A stretch of DNA of 64,000 bases from CAZKWG01 sp964615375 (lineage in GTDB: Bacteria; Myxococcota_A; UBA796; CAZKWG01): the NCBI GenBank assembly GCA_964615375.1, contig CAZTOW010000033.1, forward strand, positions 1 through 64,000. Reading direction: 5' to 3'. A model generated the notes under the pieces. The model was not told the origin of the DNA. It worked only from the letters and a program-made list of their open reading frames with translations, and searched no databases. Numbering within the stretch: the first letter of the stretch is position 1; the number at the start of each line of letters is the position of its first letter. Both the position numbers and the translations under genes were made by a program. Shown here in pieces: positions 8,348 through 17,900 of this stretch.

Positions 8348-11300
8348 TCAGGCGCCCAGGCGCGGCGCGAGCGCCACGCCATCCAGCCCCGTCTCCACCT
8401 CGTCCACCTGCCGCAGCGTCCACATCATGCCGGAGCCCTCCAGCAGGCCCCGGGCGTGCGCGAGCTGCGCCCTCCGATCCGTGGGATCCGAGGAGCGCAG
8501 GCGACCCAGGGACAGCGCCGCCAGCGCCTCGTGCCGCGTCTGGCCGGACGCGCGGGCGAGCTCCAGCGCCCGCTCGAGGTGGCGTCGGGCCCCTGCCTCA
8601 TCCCCCTCCAGGAGCGTCGCCACCCCGAGGTGCCGCTCCAGCTCGGGGCGCCCCACAGGGTAGATCCGCACCCAGGACTTGAACTGACGGAGCGCCTCGC
8701 GCGCGTCGCGCGCCACCCCCGCCCGATCGACGCTGGCGTCGTCGCGCCACCACAGGTTCAGCAGGGCCTCCGACAGCGAGGCGTAGCCGATCTGGCAGAC
8801 CGCCGGCAGCGGACCGAGCCGGCGGATCCCCTCCAGCGCGAGGCGGGCGAGCGCGTTGGCCTCGACCGACCGCCCCGCCCAGGCGAAGAGCAGCGCGAGC
8901 ACCGCCTGGGTGATCATGCGCGACATCGGGTTCCGTTCGGTGATGAGCGGCAGGAGATCCTGGAGCGCGCCGCGGGCCTCGTCTCCCCGACCCTCCTCAT
9001 GCAGGACCAGGGCCACGGAGGGCAGCGCGTAGGCCGCGGTCTCATCCCCCGCGCGGAGCAGCGCGAAGGACTCCTGCGCCAGCCACTGGATGTCGCCGAC
9101 GCGGGCGCGCGACCAGCGGCAGCAGATCTGCCGGCTCCCTCCTACGGACACGATGCCGTAGCGATAGGCGCAGCGCGCGGCGATGTCGTAGGCCTCGTCG
9201 AGGAGGAGCGCCGCCTCGTCCAGCCGCCCCTGGCCGATGGCGTCGAAGGCGGAGAAGAACAGCACGTCCACCAGCGCGCGCGGATCCTGCCGGGCGCCGA
9301 TCCGCGCGCGCTCGAGGTAGCGGGCCCCCAGACGCCGGAGCCCTGTGGACTGGAGGATCACGCCCGCCACGCTGAGCGCCCGGGGCACGGCCACACCCGC
9401 CCTGTCCGAGAGGTTGACGGCGACCAGGCTCATCAGCACGCCGGTGATCCAGTCCCCCGTGCGCATCGCCACGTCCGCGACGCGCCCCGCCACCTGGCTG
9501 GCCTCCACACCGACGGCGCGCCGCGCCTCGTCCGGCTCGACCTGAGCGGGGAACATCAACCTCCAGGCCTGCCTCAGGGCCTCCAGCGCCATTCGGATCA
9601 GGCGTCCGGGCGGGGAGCCCGGGATCCGGGTGCCGAAGAGCGCGAGCACGGCGGCCTCGTTCCGGCTGGCGCCCGCGCTGTCCCCCACCAACGCGCAGCT
9701 CTCGGCGAGATCGCTCATCAGGCGCGCCAGCGCCGCCGCCTCCATCCCCTGCCCAGGGGCCAGATCCAGCGCTCGGGAGAGCTGCCGCCGGGCCTCCTCG
9801 TGCGCGCCGCTCGCCAGCGCCTGCTGACCCGCGTACACGCGCCACGGGAGCTCGTGCACCTGCTCTCCCGCCAACGCCCAGTGCCGGGCGAGGGCCGAGG
9901 CCCGCGCGCGAGGGTCCAAGCCCTCCATCGCCTGCGCCACCAGGCGGTGGAGGACCCCGACCTCGTTGCCGCCGAGACCGTCCAGGACCAGCTCCCGGAT
10001 CAGCTCGTGCGAGAAGCGCCAGCCCCCCTCGTTGGGCTCCAGGACCGCGGCGTTGGCCACCCGCGTGATCCAGCCCTCCAGCTCAGCCGGCTCGCTGAGC
10101 TCGCCCATGACCGCCATGTCCAGATCCCGCCCGATCACGGCCGCCAGCCGGAGCAGGACCTTGTCCCGAGGGTCGACGCGCTCCAGCCGGCGCAGGGCCG
10201 CCGCGCGCACGCCGCCCGACACCAGCCGGTCCGGCAGCGCCCCCGTGATGGGCCCCTCCTCCAGGAGCGCGCGGGCCCCCTCCACGACGAAGAGCGGGTT
10301 GCCCTCCGTCTCGCGCATCAGCAGGTCCACCACCTCGGGCACGCGCCCCATGCTCCCGAGCATGAAGCGCGCCAGCCGGGCCACCGCCCCCCGCGGGAGC
10401 CGCCCCAGCCTCAGCACCTCGGCCCCGGGGAGCTGCGCCGGGAGCGAGGGCACCTCGTCGTCCCGCAGCGAGCCCACGACCAGCATGCTCTGGCTCTGGC
10501 CCCGCGCGCCGAGCCGGCGGATCACCTGCAGCTCCTCGGCGCCCGCCCAGTGAAGATCCTCGAGGAGCACCAGCGCGGGGCGGTCCAGGCGACCGAACAG
10601 GGCGTCGATGGTCTGGACGAGCCGCTCGAGGGTCCCGGCCGAGTCCAGCACCGGGGCGGGCGAGACCGCGCACCCCAACAGGATCTCGATGTCCGGCACG
10701 AGACCTCTCAGGACCCCCGCCTCCTCCGCGCTCGGCTCCGCGAGCAGGCAGAGCCAGCGCAGGGGCTCGCGCAGCAGCTGGAAGGGCGCGCCCCCCTCCC
10801 CGACCGCCTGCCCTCGCAGCACCACGACGCCGCGCACCAGCGCCCGCGTCCGCGCCTCCGCCAGCAGGCGCGACTTCCCCACCCCCTGCTCCCCCAGCAC
10901 CAGCACCAGGCCGCCGGGCCGCCCCGCGCAGATCCGGTCCAGGCGCTCCCGGAGCAGCGCGAGCTCACCCTCGCGGCCGACCATCGCCGCCGAGCGCAGG
11001 AAGCTCTCCCGCGTCTGGAAGGTCTGCGTGGTCAGGCTGCGCCCGACGATCGCGCTCAGCGCCTCGATGGCCAGCTCCGCGTCCCCGCCGAAGCGGTCCT
11101 CTGGCTTCTTCGACATCAGGCCGGCGACCAGGAAGCGCACCCTCGGACGCGCATCCAGCGGGCTCAGATCCGGCTCCGAGAGCACCACCTGACGAACCAG
11201 GGTCTCCTTGTCCTTCAGTTCGTAGGGGTGCCGGCCGACGAAGATCTCGTAGGCCATCACGCCCACGGCGTAGAGGTCGGACGCCCGCGTGGGCGCCTTG

Positions 11301-11902
11301 CCTCTCAGCACCTCGGGCGCCATGTAGGCGAGCGTCCCCTCCGCGACCTCGCCGACCGTCACGGAAGCCGCATGTGTAGAGAGGCCAAAGTCCAGGACCT
11401 TGACCTGTCCCCCCACCAGGAGGACGTTGGAGGGCTTGAGGTCCCGGTGCAGGATCCCGCGGCGATGCACGTAGCTGATCGCGCGGAGGAGCTGCGCGAG
11501 GAGATCCACCTGCACGGAGAGGGGCTCCGCGCGCGCCCCCGCCACGAAGGACTGGGCCCCCTCCTGGAGATCCATGGTGAAGTAGGGCTGGCCCTGATCG
11601 AAGCCGTAGTCCAGCACCGTGATGATGTTGGGGTGCTTGAGGTCCGCCAGCACCTGGAATTCGCGGGCCAGGGACAGCCGCGCGTCCTGCTGCCGGGCCA
11701 GCGAGGCCCCCGTGGCCAGCACGTCCACCCGCACCCGCTTGAGCGTGATCACCCGACCCGAGAGGCGATCGATGACGCGATAGACCGCGCCCATCCCCCC
11801 TCGGCCGATCAGGTTGAGGACCTGATATCGACGGCCGATGAAGGCAGGCGTGTCGGCGTCAACAGGCCCGGCCGAGTACACGAAGGTATCGCTCCCGCGC
11901 AT
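8348..11902 (-). CDS. Ser/Thr protein kinase with AAA ATPase and TPR-rich C-terminus (copy 2)
   Basis: From the ATG at 11902 the product is 1184 residues. The kinase domain has GRGGMG 33-38, Lys55, HRDLKPSN 152-159, DFG 171-173 and APE 195-197. Walker A is GEQGVGKS at 337-344. A long helical-repeat C-terminus ends with the same QLAHARGLLEGSGMMW-type tail as copy 1. The two proteins align end to end, so they arose by duplication. An upstream in-frame ATG at 12100 would add 66 residues of basic, low-complexity sequence with no match in copy 1 and was rejected. No clear Shine-Dalgarno precedes 11902. The promoter should lie in the 264-bp gap shared with the BMC gene. Confidence 0.88.
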   Translation of the reverse strand: MRGSDTFVYSAGPVDADTPAFIGRRYQVLNLIGRGGMGAVYRVIDRLSGRVITLKRVRVDVLATGASLARQQDARLSLAREFQVLADLKHPNIITVLDYGFDQGQPYFTMDLQEGAQSFVAGARAEPLSVQVDLLAQLLRAISYVHRRGILHRDLKPSNVLLVGGQVKVLDFGLSTHAASVTVGEVAEGTLAYMAPEVLRGKAPTRASDLYAVGVMAYEIFVGRHPYELKDKETLVRQVVLSEPDLSPLDARPRVRFLVAGLMSKKPEDRFGGDAELAIEALSAIVGRSLTTQTFQTRESFLRSAAMVGREGELALLRERLDRICAGRPGGLVLVLGEQGVGKSRLLAEARTRALVRGVVVLRGQAVGEGGAPFQLLREPLRWLCLLAEPSAEEAGVLRGLVPDIEILLGCAVSPAPVLDSAGTLERLVQTIDALFGRLDRPALVLLEDLHWAGAEELQVIRRLGARGQSQSMLVVGSLRDDEVPSLPAQLPGAEVLRLGRLPRGAVARLARFMLGSMGRVPEVVDLLMRETEGNPLFVVEGARALLEEGPITGALPDRLVSGGVRAAALRRLERVDPRDKVLLRLAAVIGRDLDMAVMGELSEPAELEGWITRVANAAVLEPNEGGWRFSHELIRELVLDGLGGNEVGVLHRLVAQAMEGLDPRARASALARHWALAGEQVHELPWRVYAGQQALASGAHEEARRQLSRALDLAPGQGMEAAALARLMSDLAESCALVGDSAGASRNEAAVLALFGTRIPGSPPGRLIRMALEALRQAWRLMFPAQVEPDEARRAVGVEASQVAGRVADVAMRTGDWITGVLMSLVAVNLSDRAGVAVPRALSVAGVILQSTGLRRLGARYLERARIGARQDPRALVDVLFFSAFDAIGQGRLDEAALLLDEAYDIAARCAYRYGIVSVGGSRQICCRWSRARVGDIQWLAQESFALLRAGDETAAYALPSVALVLHEEGRGDEARGALQDLLPLITERNPMSRMITQAVLALLFAWAGRSVEANALARLALEGIRRLGPLPAVCQIGYASLSEALLNLWWRDDASVDRAGVARDAREALRQFKSWVRIYPVGRPELERHLGVATLLEGDEAGARRHLERALELARASGQTRHEALAALSLGRLRSSDPTDRRAQLAHARGLLEGSGMMWTLRQVDEVETGLDGVALAPRLGA

Positions 11903-11998
11903 GTCATTTTGAGGAGCGGCGGCGAATCGGTCAAGAAGATTCGGCCGGTCCGCGGTCGTCCGCCGCCTCCCGAGGGAGCTTCGCACGCGCGGCCGTCT

Positions 11999-12079
11999 CT
12001 CTCGCGAGGAGACGCTCCGTCGCGCGAGAGGACACACAGGCCGACCTGAAACAGATTCAGCTGAAACAATTTGTACGCC
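11999..12079. promoter_or_regulatory. Divergent intergenic region with inverted and direct repeats
   Basis: This part of the kinase/BMC intergenic gap contains CTCTCGCG at 11999-12006, with its inverted copy CGCGAGAG at 12023-12030. The perfect palindrome TTCAGCTGAA lies at 12056-12065. The heptamer TGAAACA occurs twice, at 12047-12053 and 12062-12068. The palindrome region is clearly more AT-rich than its surroundings. It is a plausible regulator site for one or both divergent genes. No convincing -35/-10 pair was identified. Confidence 0.35.
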
Positions 12080-12166
12080 GCACCCAAGCAGGGCCCTCAC
12101 CGACCCGGCGCCCGGATCGGCGAGCGCGCCCCTGGAACCCCACCGCCGATCCGGTTAGGGCCCCGC

Positions 12167-12811
12167 ATGGCCATCAACCTCCGCACCTTCACCTACATCG
12201 ACATCCTCCAGCCCCAGACCGCGAGCTTCCTCGGGACGGTCGCGCGCGGCTACCTGCCGCTCGAAGGGCAGGCGGCCCTCTTCATCGAGGTCGCGCCAGG
12301 GATGGACATCAACGTCGTCACCGACATCGCGCTGAAGCGGACCTCGTGCACCACGGGCATGCAGATCGTCGAGCGCGAGTTCGGCGTGCTGGAGCTCCAC
12401 CACTTCGACCAGGGTCAGGTGCGGGCCGCGGGCGAGGAGGTGCTCACCGCGCTGGAGCTCAAGGAGTCCGACCGGCTCAAGCCCCGCGTCGTCAGCGCCC
12501 AGATCATCAACGGCGTGGACGGGCATCAGGCGCAGATCGTGAACCGCATGCGGCACGGCAACTTCCTGGACCAGGGGGACACCCTCTACGTGCTGGAGGT
12601 CCACCCGGCCGGCTACGCGCTCATCGCCACGAACGAGGCGGAGAAGGCCGCGAACATCAACGTGCTCGAGGTGCTGAGCTTCGGCGCCTTCGGCCGCGTC
12701 TACCTGGGCGGCTCCGAGGAGGAGATCAACCAGGCGGCGGCGGCGGCGGTGGCGGTGCTGCAGTCCTTTGACGGGCGCGACAACCCGGGGCCGGGGCCGG
12801 TCTTCTACTGA
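12167..12811 (+). CDS. Tandem bacterial microcompartment shell protein (BMC-T type)
   Basis: A 214-residue protein with two BMC-like halves, about residues 5-95 and 103-206. The second half carries the BMC core pattern: NEAEKAANINVLEV, then SFGAFGRVYLGGSEEEINQA and an Ala-rich helix. The first half has the corresponding DINVVTDIALKRT and REFGVLELHH elements. BMC-T proteins form pseudohexameric trimers in the shell of protein organelles. The ATG at 12167 begins just before the first beta strand; earlier in-frame starts add Pro/Arg-rich filler. No other shell gene, pentamer gene or signature cargo enzyme lies in the window. A thiolase and a hydroxyacyl-CoA dehydrogenase follow on the same strand 23 bp downstream, so their product could be linked to a compartment, but this is not shown. 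Confidence 0.72.
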   Translation: MAINLRTFTYIDILQPQTASFLGTVARGYLPLEGQAALFIEVAPGMDINVVTDIALKRTSCTTGMQIVEREFGVLELHHFDQGQVRAAGEEVLTALELKESDRLKPRVVSAQIINGVDGHQAQIVNRMRHGNFLDQGDTLYVLEVHPAGYALIATNEAEKAANINVLEVLSFGAFGRVYLGGSEEEINQAAAAAVAVLQSFDGRDNPGPGPVFY

Positions 12812-12834
12812 GCCCAGCCTGAAGCGAGGCACCC

Positions 12835-14043
12835 ATGAGCGACGTCGTTCTCGTCGAGGCGCTCCGTACACCCATCGGTCGGTTCCAGGGCGGGCTCTCC
12901 GGCGTTCGGCCAGATGATCTCGCCGCGCTCGCGCTGACCGCGGTCGTGGCGCGGGCGGGCATCGACCCGACCAGCGTGGACGAGGTCATCCTCGGCTGCG
13001 CGAACCAGGCGGGCGAGGACAACCGCAACGTCGCCCGCATGGCGACCCTGCTGGCCGGGCTCCCCCAGCGCGTGCCCGCCGTCACCGTGAACCGCCTCTG
13101 CGCCAGCGGGCTGGAGGCGGTGGTGCAGGCGGCGCGGGCCATCCGCTGCGGAGACGCCAGCGTGATGCTGGCCGGCGGCGTGGAGAGCATGTCGCGCGCC
13201 CCCTACGTGCAGCCGCGGGGCAGCGTGGCGCCGAAGTCCGGCAACATCACGATCTACGACACCAGCCTGGGCTGGCGCTTCCCGAACCCGAAGATGGAGG
13301 CGCTCTTCCCGCTGGAGGCCATGGGCGAGACCGCCGAGAACCTCGCCGAGCGCTTCTCGATCAGCCGCGAGGACCAGGACGCCTTCGCCCTGCGCTCCCA
13401 CCAGCGGGCGGTGACCGCGGCGCAGACCGGCGCCTTCGCTCGCGAGATCCTGCCCGTCGAGATCCCGGGGCCCAAGGGCGCCTCGACCACGGTGAGCCAG
13501 GACGAGGGCCCGCGCGCCGACACCACGCTGGCCGCGCTGGCGAAGCTCAAGCCCGCCTTCCGGGCGGGCGGCACGGTGACGGCGGGCAACAGCTCCACGC
13601 TCAACGACGGGGCGGCGGCGCTGCTGCTCATGAGCCGGGAGCGGGCGCGGGAGCTCGGGCTGCGGCCCCTGGCCCGCTTCGTGGCCAGCGCCTCGGCCGG
13701 CGTCGATCCGCGGGTCATGGGCATCGGCCCGGTGCCGGCCACGGAGGCGGCGCTGGCGCGGGCCGGGCTGAAGGCGGAGCAGCTGGACCTCGTCGAGCTC
13801 AACGAGGCCTTCGCCGCCCAGAGCCTCGCGGTGGTGCGCGGTCTCGGGCTCGACCCGGAGATCGTCAACGTACACGGCGGCGCCATCGCGCTCGGGCACC
13901 CGCTGGGCTGCTCGGGGGCGCGCATCCTCACGACCCTCGTGCACACGCTCCGGGCGCGGGGCGGGCGCTACGGGCTGGCCAGCCTGTGCGTGGGCGTGGG
14001 GCAGGGTCTCAGCGTGATCGTGGAGGCGGGCGATGAGCTTTGA
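12835..14043 (+). CDS. Acetyl-CoA acetyltransferase / 3-ketoacyl-CoA thiolase
   Basis: A 402-residue thiolase that reversibly joins or cleaves acyl-CoA chains. The nucleophilic Cys89 lies in NRLCASGLEAV. His355 (GGAIALGHPLG) and Cys385 (SLCVGVGQG) complete the active site, and NEAFAAQ is the fourth conserved block. The length is typical of degradative and biosynthetic thiolases (AtoB, PhaA, PcaF); these cannot be told apart here. GAGG lies 6 bp before the ATG. The 3' end overlaps the dehydrogenase gene by 11 bp, so the two are translationally coupled. Together they would interconvert acetyl-CoA, acetoacetyl-CoA and 3-hydroxybutyryl-CoA. Confidence 0.9.
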   Translation: MSDVVLVEALRTPIGRFQGGLSGVRPDDLAALALTAVVARAGIDPTSVDEVILGCANQAGEDNRNVARMATLLAGLPQRVPAVTVNRLCASGLEAVVQAARAIRCGDASVMLAGGVESMSRAPYVQPRGSVAPKSGNITIYDTSLGWRFPNPKMEALFPLEAMGETAENLAERFSISREDQDAFALRSHQRAVTAAQTGAFAREILPVEIPGPKGASTTVSQDEGPRADTTLAALAKLKPAFRAGGTVTAGNSSTLNDGAAALLLMSRERARELGLRPLARFVASASAGVDPRVMGIGPVPATEAALARAGLKAEQLDLVELNEAFAAQSLAVVRGLGLDPEIVNVHGGAIALGHPLGCSGARILTTLVHTLRARGGRYGLASLCVGVGQGLSVIVEAGDEL

Positions 14044-14896
14044 TCGGGTGGTGGTGTTCGGCGCGGGGACCATGGGCCACGGCATCGCGCAGGTCTGCGC
14101 GGCGGCGGGCTGCGCGGTCGTGCTCTCGGACGTGGACGAGGCGCGCACCAGCGCCGGGCTCGCGAAGATCAAGAAGAACCTGGACAGCGGCGTAGAGAAG
14201 GGCAAGGTCGCCGCCGCCGATCGCGACGCCACGCTCAGCCGGCTCTCCGGCGCGCCCATGGGCGCGGACGGCGGGGCCACCGCCGCCGAGGGCGCCGGGC
14301 TGGTCATCGAGGCCATCCCGGAGAAGGTCGAGCTCAAGCAGGCCCTCTTCCGCGCCGTGCAGGGCTCGGTGGCGAAGGGCGCCGTCTTCGCCACGAACAC
14401 ATCTAGTTTATCGGTGAGCGCCATCGGCTCGGTGCTGGACGACCCGACCCGGATCATCGGCACCCACTTCTTCAACCCGGTCCACATCATGAAGCTGCTG
14501 GAGCTGGTCTACACGCCCCAGACCAGCCCCGAGGTCATCGCCGACATCCAGGCCTTTGGCGCCCGGATCGGCAAGGAGACCATCCTGGTGAAGGACAGCC
14601 CGGGCTTCGCCACCAGCCGGCTGGGGATCTGCCTGGGCATGGAGGCGGTGCGCATGGTGGAGGAGGGCGTGGCCAGCCCCGCCGACATCGACAAGGCCAT
14701 GGAGCTCGGCTACCGCCACCCCATGGGCCCGCTGCGCCTCACCGACCTGGTCGGCCTGGACGTCCGCCTGGCCATCGGCGAGTACCTGGCGAAGACCCTC
14801 GGCAACCCCGCCTTCGAGCCCCCCGCCCTCCTGCGTCGGATGGTGGCCGAGGGCAAGCTGGGCCAGAAGTCCGGGCAGGGCTTCTACAGCTGGTGA
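14033..14896 (+). CDS. 3-hydroxybutyryl-CoA dehydrogenase
   Basis: A 287-residue NAD(P)-dependent 3-hydroxyacyl-CoA dehydrogenase. The N-terminal Rossmann motif is GAGTMGHGIAQV. NTSSLSVSAI and the catalytic-His block GTHFFNPVHIMKLLELV follow, and the C-terminal helical domain has GYRHPMGPLRLTDLVGLD. Length and motifs match Hbd/PaaH-type short single-function enzymes. It overlaps the thiolase by 11 bp. It would act on acetoacetyl-CoA or a related 3-oxoacyl-CoA in fatty acid, butyrate or polyhydroxybutyrate metabolism. A less GC-rich codon pair (AGT TTA) at 14405-14410 stands out in an otherwise GC3-rich gene. Confidence 0.92.
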   Translation: MSFDRVVVFGAGTMGHGIAQVCAAAGCAVVLSDVDEARTSAGLAKIKKNLDSGVEKGKVAAADRDATLSRLSGAPMGADGGATAAEGAGLVIEAIPEKVELKQALFRAVQGSVAKGAVFATNTSSLSVSAIGSVLDDPTRIIGTHFFNPVHIMKLLELVYTPQTSPEVIADIQAFGARIGKETILVKDSPGFATSRLGICLGMEAVRMVEEGVASPADIDKAMELGYRHPMGPLRLTDLVGLDVRLAIGEYLAKTLGNPAFEPPALLRRMVAEGKLGQKSGQGFYSW

Positions 14897-14915
14897 TGGC
14901 TCTCCACGCCCGAGC

Positions 14916-17900
14916 TCAGGGCATCCGCACCCCGTAGACCCTGCCGCCGTCCGCGCCGCCGCCGTCCTGTCCCCAGGCGGAGAGCACCAGATCGCCGTGG
15001 CCGTCGCCGTCCAGGTCGAGGCCACCCAGCAGGCTCCCGCCGAGCGCGTCGCCGCTGTCCTCGCCGCTCAGGCGCGCGCGCGCGTCCGTCGCGCTCAGGT
15101 CCGCGGAGCCGCTGACCTGGAACACGAAGCCCTCCCCGGCGCTGGTCCCGGTCCCCGGCGTGCGCGTGTCCGGCGCCCCGACCACGAGCTCGGCCACGCC
15201 GTCCCCGCTGAGGTCGGCCACCGCCACCGCGGCGCCGAAGAGGTCGGACTCACCGCCGCTCACCGTGAGATCGGCCGCGCTCGTCTTCAGGCTGCCGGAG
15301 AGGGTGGCGACCTCGAAGAACACCGCGACCTCGCTCGCGCCCACGACCGGGACCACCAGGTCCTGAGCGCCGTCCCCGTCCAGATCCCCGAGCGCCGCCG
15401 CGGCCTCACCGACACGATCCGCGCTGCCGACGCCCGTCACCGTGAACGCCGCCCCCGACCCCGCGTCCAGCGCCCCGGTCAGCGAGGCCCCGCCCAGGTA
15501 GGCGTAGAGCGCGCCAGCCTCGCTGGAGCCGATGCCGTAGGCCCCCAGCAGCAGGTCGTCCGTCCCGTCCCCGTCCACGTCGCCGCCGCCCACGCTGCTG
15601 CCCACGTAGTCGTAGTTGCTGGTCCCGCGGATCCGCGCCCCGTAGCTCGTCGCCATGGACAGCACGCCGCCCGCCGCCAGATCCTCGTCCAACACCGTGT
15701 AGACCCGCCCGCGCTCCGTGCTGTAGCCCATGTCCGCCCAGACCGCGTCGGCCGCGCCGCTGCCGTCCAGGTCCAGGTGGGAGAGCGCGCGGATCTCGTC
15801 GTCGTCCGCCCCATACAGGGAGGTCGTGGCGTCTCCGCTGCCCAGGGTCCCGCTCAGGTCCCCAGCCAGGAAGAGCGCCCCCGCCACGCCGCCCCCGATG
15901 TCCGAGCCCGCCAGCAGCAGGTCGGCGAGCCCGTCCCCGTCCACGTCCCCCAGCGCGGGGCCCACCGAGCCCAGGCGGTTGCCGGCCACCGAGCCCGCGA
16001 TCGTCGCCGCGGCCACGCTGTCCAGATCGCCGCTCCAGTCCTCCGGGTCCCCGATCAACACCCAGGCCCCGCCGGCCTCGCTCGCATGCAGCGCGCTGGA
16101 AACGACGAGATCGGGGAGCCCGTCCCCGTCCACGTCCCCCGTGGCCAGCCCCTGCGGGTAGCCCACCGCGTCCCCCGCCCCGCCGTCCGCGGCGAAGCCC
16201 GCCACGTCGGCCACCGGCGCGTCGTCCCCGAGCCCGTCGCAGTCGCTGTCCGCGCCGTCCCAGAGCTCGTCCGCGTCCGGGTGGACGGCGTCGTCCGCGT
16301 CGTCGCAGTCGTCGCCCCCCGCGGCCTCGAGCTCGTAGCCGTCCCCGTCCTGGTCGTAGTCGCTGCCGCCGGAGCAGTCCTGATCCACCCCGTCGTACCA
16401 GACCTCGCTGGCCCCGGGGAAGACGTCCGCGTCCCGGTCGTCGCAGTCCGAGCCGCCCCAGTCCTCGTGCGCGTCCCCGTCCCCGTCGCGGTCGTAGTCG
16501 CTGCCGCCCGAGCAGTCCTGGTCCACCCCGTCGTACCAGACCTCCAGGGCCGCCGGCCCGACCTCCGGGTCGGTGTCGTCGCAGTCGTCGCCGCCCCAGC
16601 CCTCGTCGTCCGCGCCGTCCTGGTCCTGATCGTAGTCGCTGCCGCCCGAGCAGTCCTGGTCCACCCCGTCGTACCAGGTCTCCGTCGCGTCGGGGCTCAC
16701 CTCCGGGTCGGCGTCGTCGCAGTCGCCGTCCTCGCCGGTCCAGCCGTCCTCGTCGTGGTCGAAGGTCGGGCAGAGGTCGTTCTCCGCGCCGGGCGTGCCC
16801 AGGTCGCCGCCGGAGAGCTCCGTCTGCTGGGCGCACCAGGCGTCCACCGAGCCCGAGGAGCCGAGATCGAGCCGGAAGGGGTCCAGCCCCATGGCGGCGC
16901 CCGCGTCGATGGGCCAGCTGGTGTCGTAGGAGACCTCGTTGATGGCCCCGCCCTCCAGCGCCAGCGTGACCAGCTCGTCGGAGCCGTTGTTCAGCTTGAA
17001 GTCGGAGGAGTAGACGTAGTCCACCGCCACCCCGCCGTTGGTGGCCGTGTCTGCGTTGGTCCCCAACACCACGTAGGTGCCGGGCTCGATGACCAGGTGC
17101 TCCTCGATGGTCACGCTCTCGCCGTCCACGTCGGACAGCGTCCAGAGGTAGACGTCGATCGCCTGCGCCGCGGCGTTGTAGAGCTCGATGTACTCGCCGT
17201 AGGGGTCGCTCACGGCCCGCGGGTTGACCATGAGCTCGCTCAGCAGCACGTCCCCCTCGACCACGTAGTCCTCGTCCACGAAGCCGTCGCAGTCGTCGTC
17301 GGAGAGGTCCAGCGCCTCGTCCGCCTCGGGGAAGGCGCCCGCGTCCGCGTCGTCGCAGTCGTCCCCGCCCCAGTCCACGCTCCCCCAGCCGTCATAGTCC
17401 GCGTCGAAGTCGTCCCAGCCGTCGCAGTCCTGATCGATCCCGTCGTACCAGACCTCGTCCACGCCGGGGCTCAGCGAGGCGTCCAGATCGTCGCAGTCCC
17501 CGCCGCCATGGTCGGCCGCGTCGAAGCCGTCCCCGTCCTGGTCGTAGTCGCTGCCCCCCGAACAGTCCTGGTCCACCCCGTCGTACCAGACCTCGTCCTG
17601 CGCCAGACCCAGCGCCGGGTCGGTGTCGTCGCAGTCCTCCCCGTCCGGGCCGCCCGCGTACCCGTCCCCGTCCTGATCGTAGTCGTCGGCCTCGTCGCAG
17701 TTCTGATCGACGCCGTCGTACCAGATCTCCGCCGCGCTCGGGTTGACGTTGGCGCGCGCGTCGTCGCAGTCCTGCCCCCCCGCGCTCTCCGCGCGGAAGC
17801 CGTCCTTGTCCTGATCGTAGTCGTTGGCTCCGTCGCAGTTCTGGTCGATGCCGTCGTACCAGATCTCCATCGCGTCGGGGTTGATCCGCGGGTCCTGATC

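Noticed and set aside
11903..12100. N-terminal extension of kinase copy 2 to ATG 12100
   Set aside because: It adds Arg/Ser-rich low-complexity residues absent from copy 1, and would place the start almost within the BMC promoter region.
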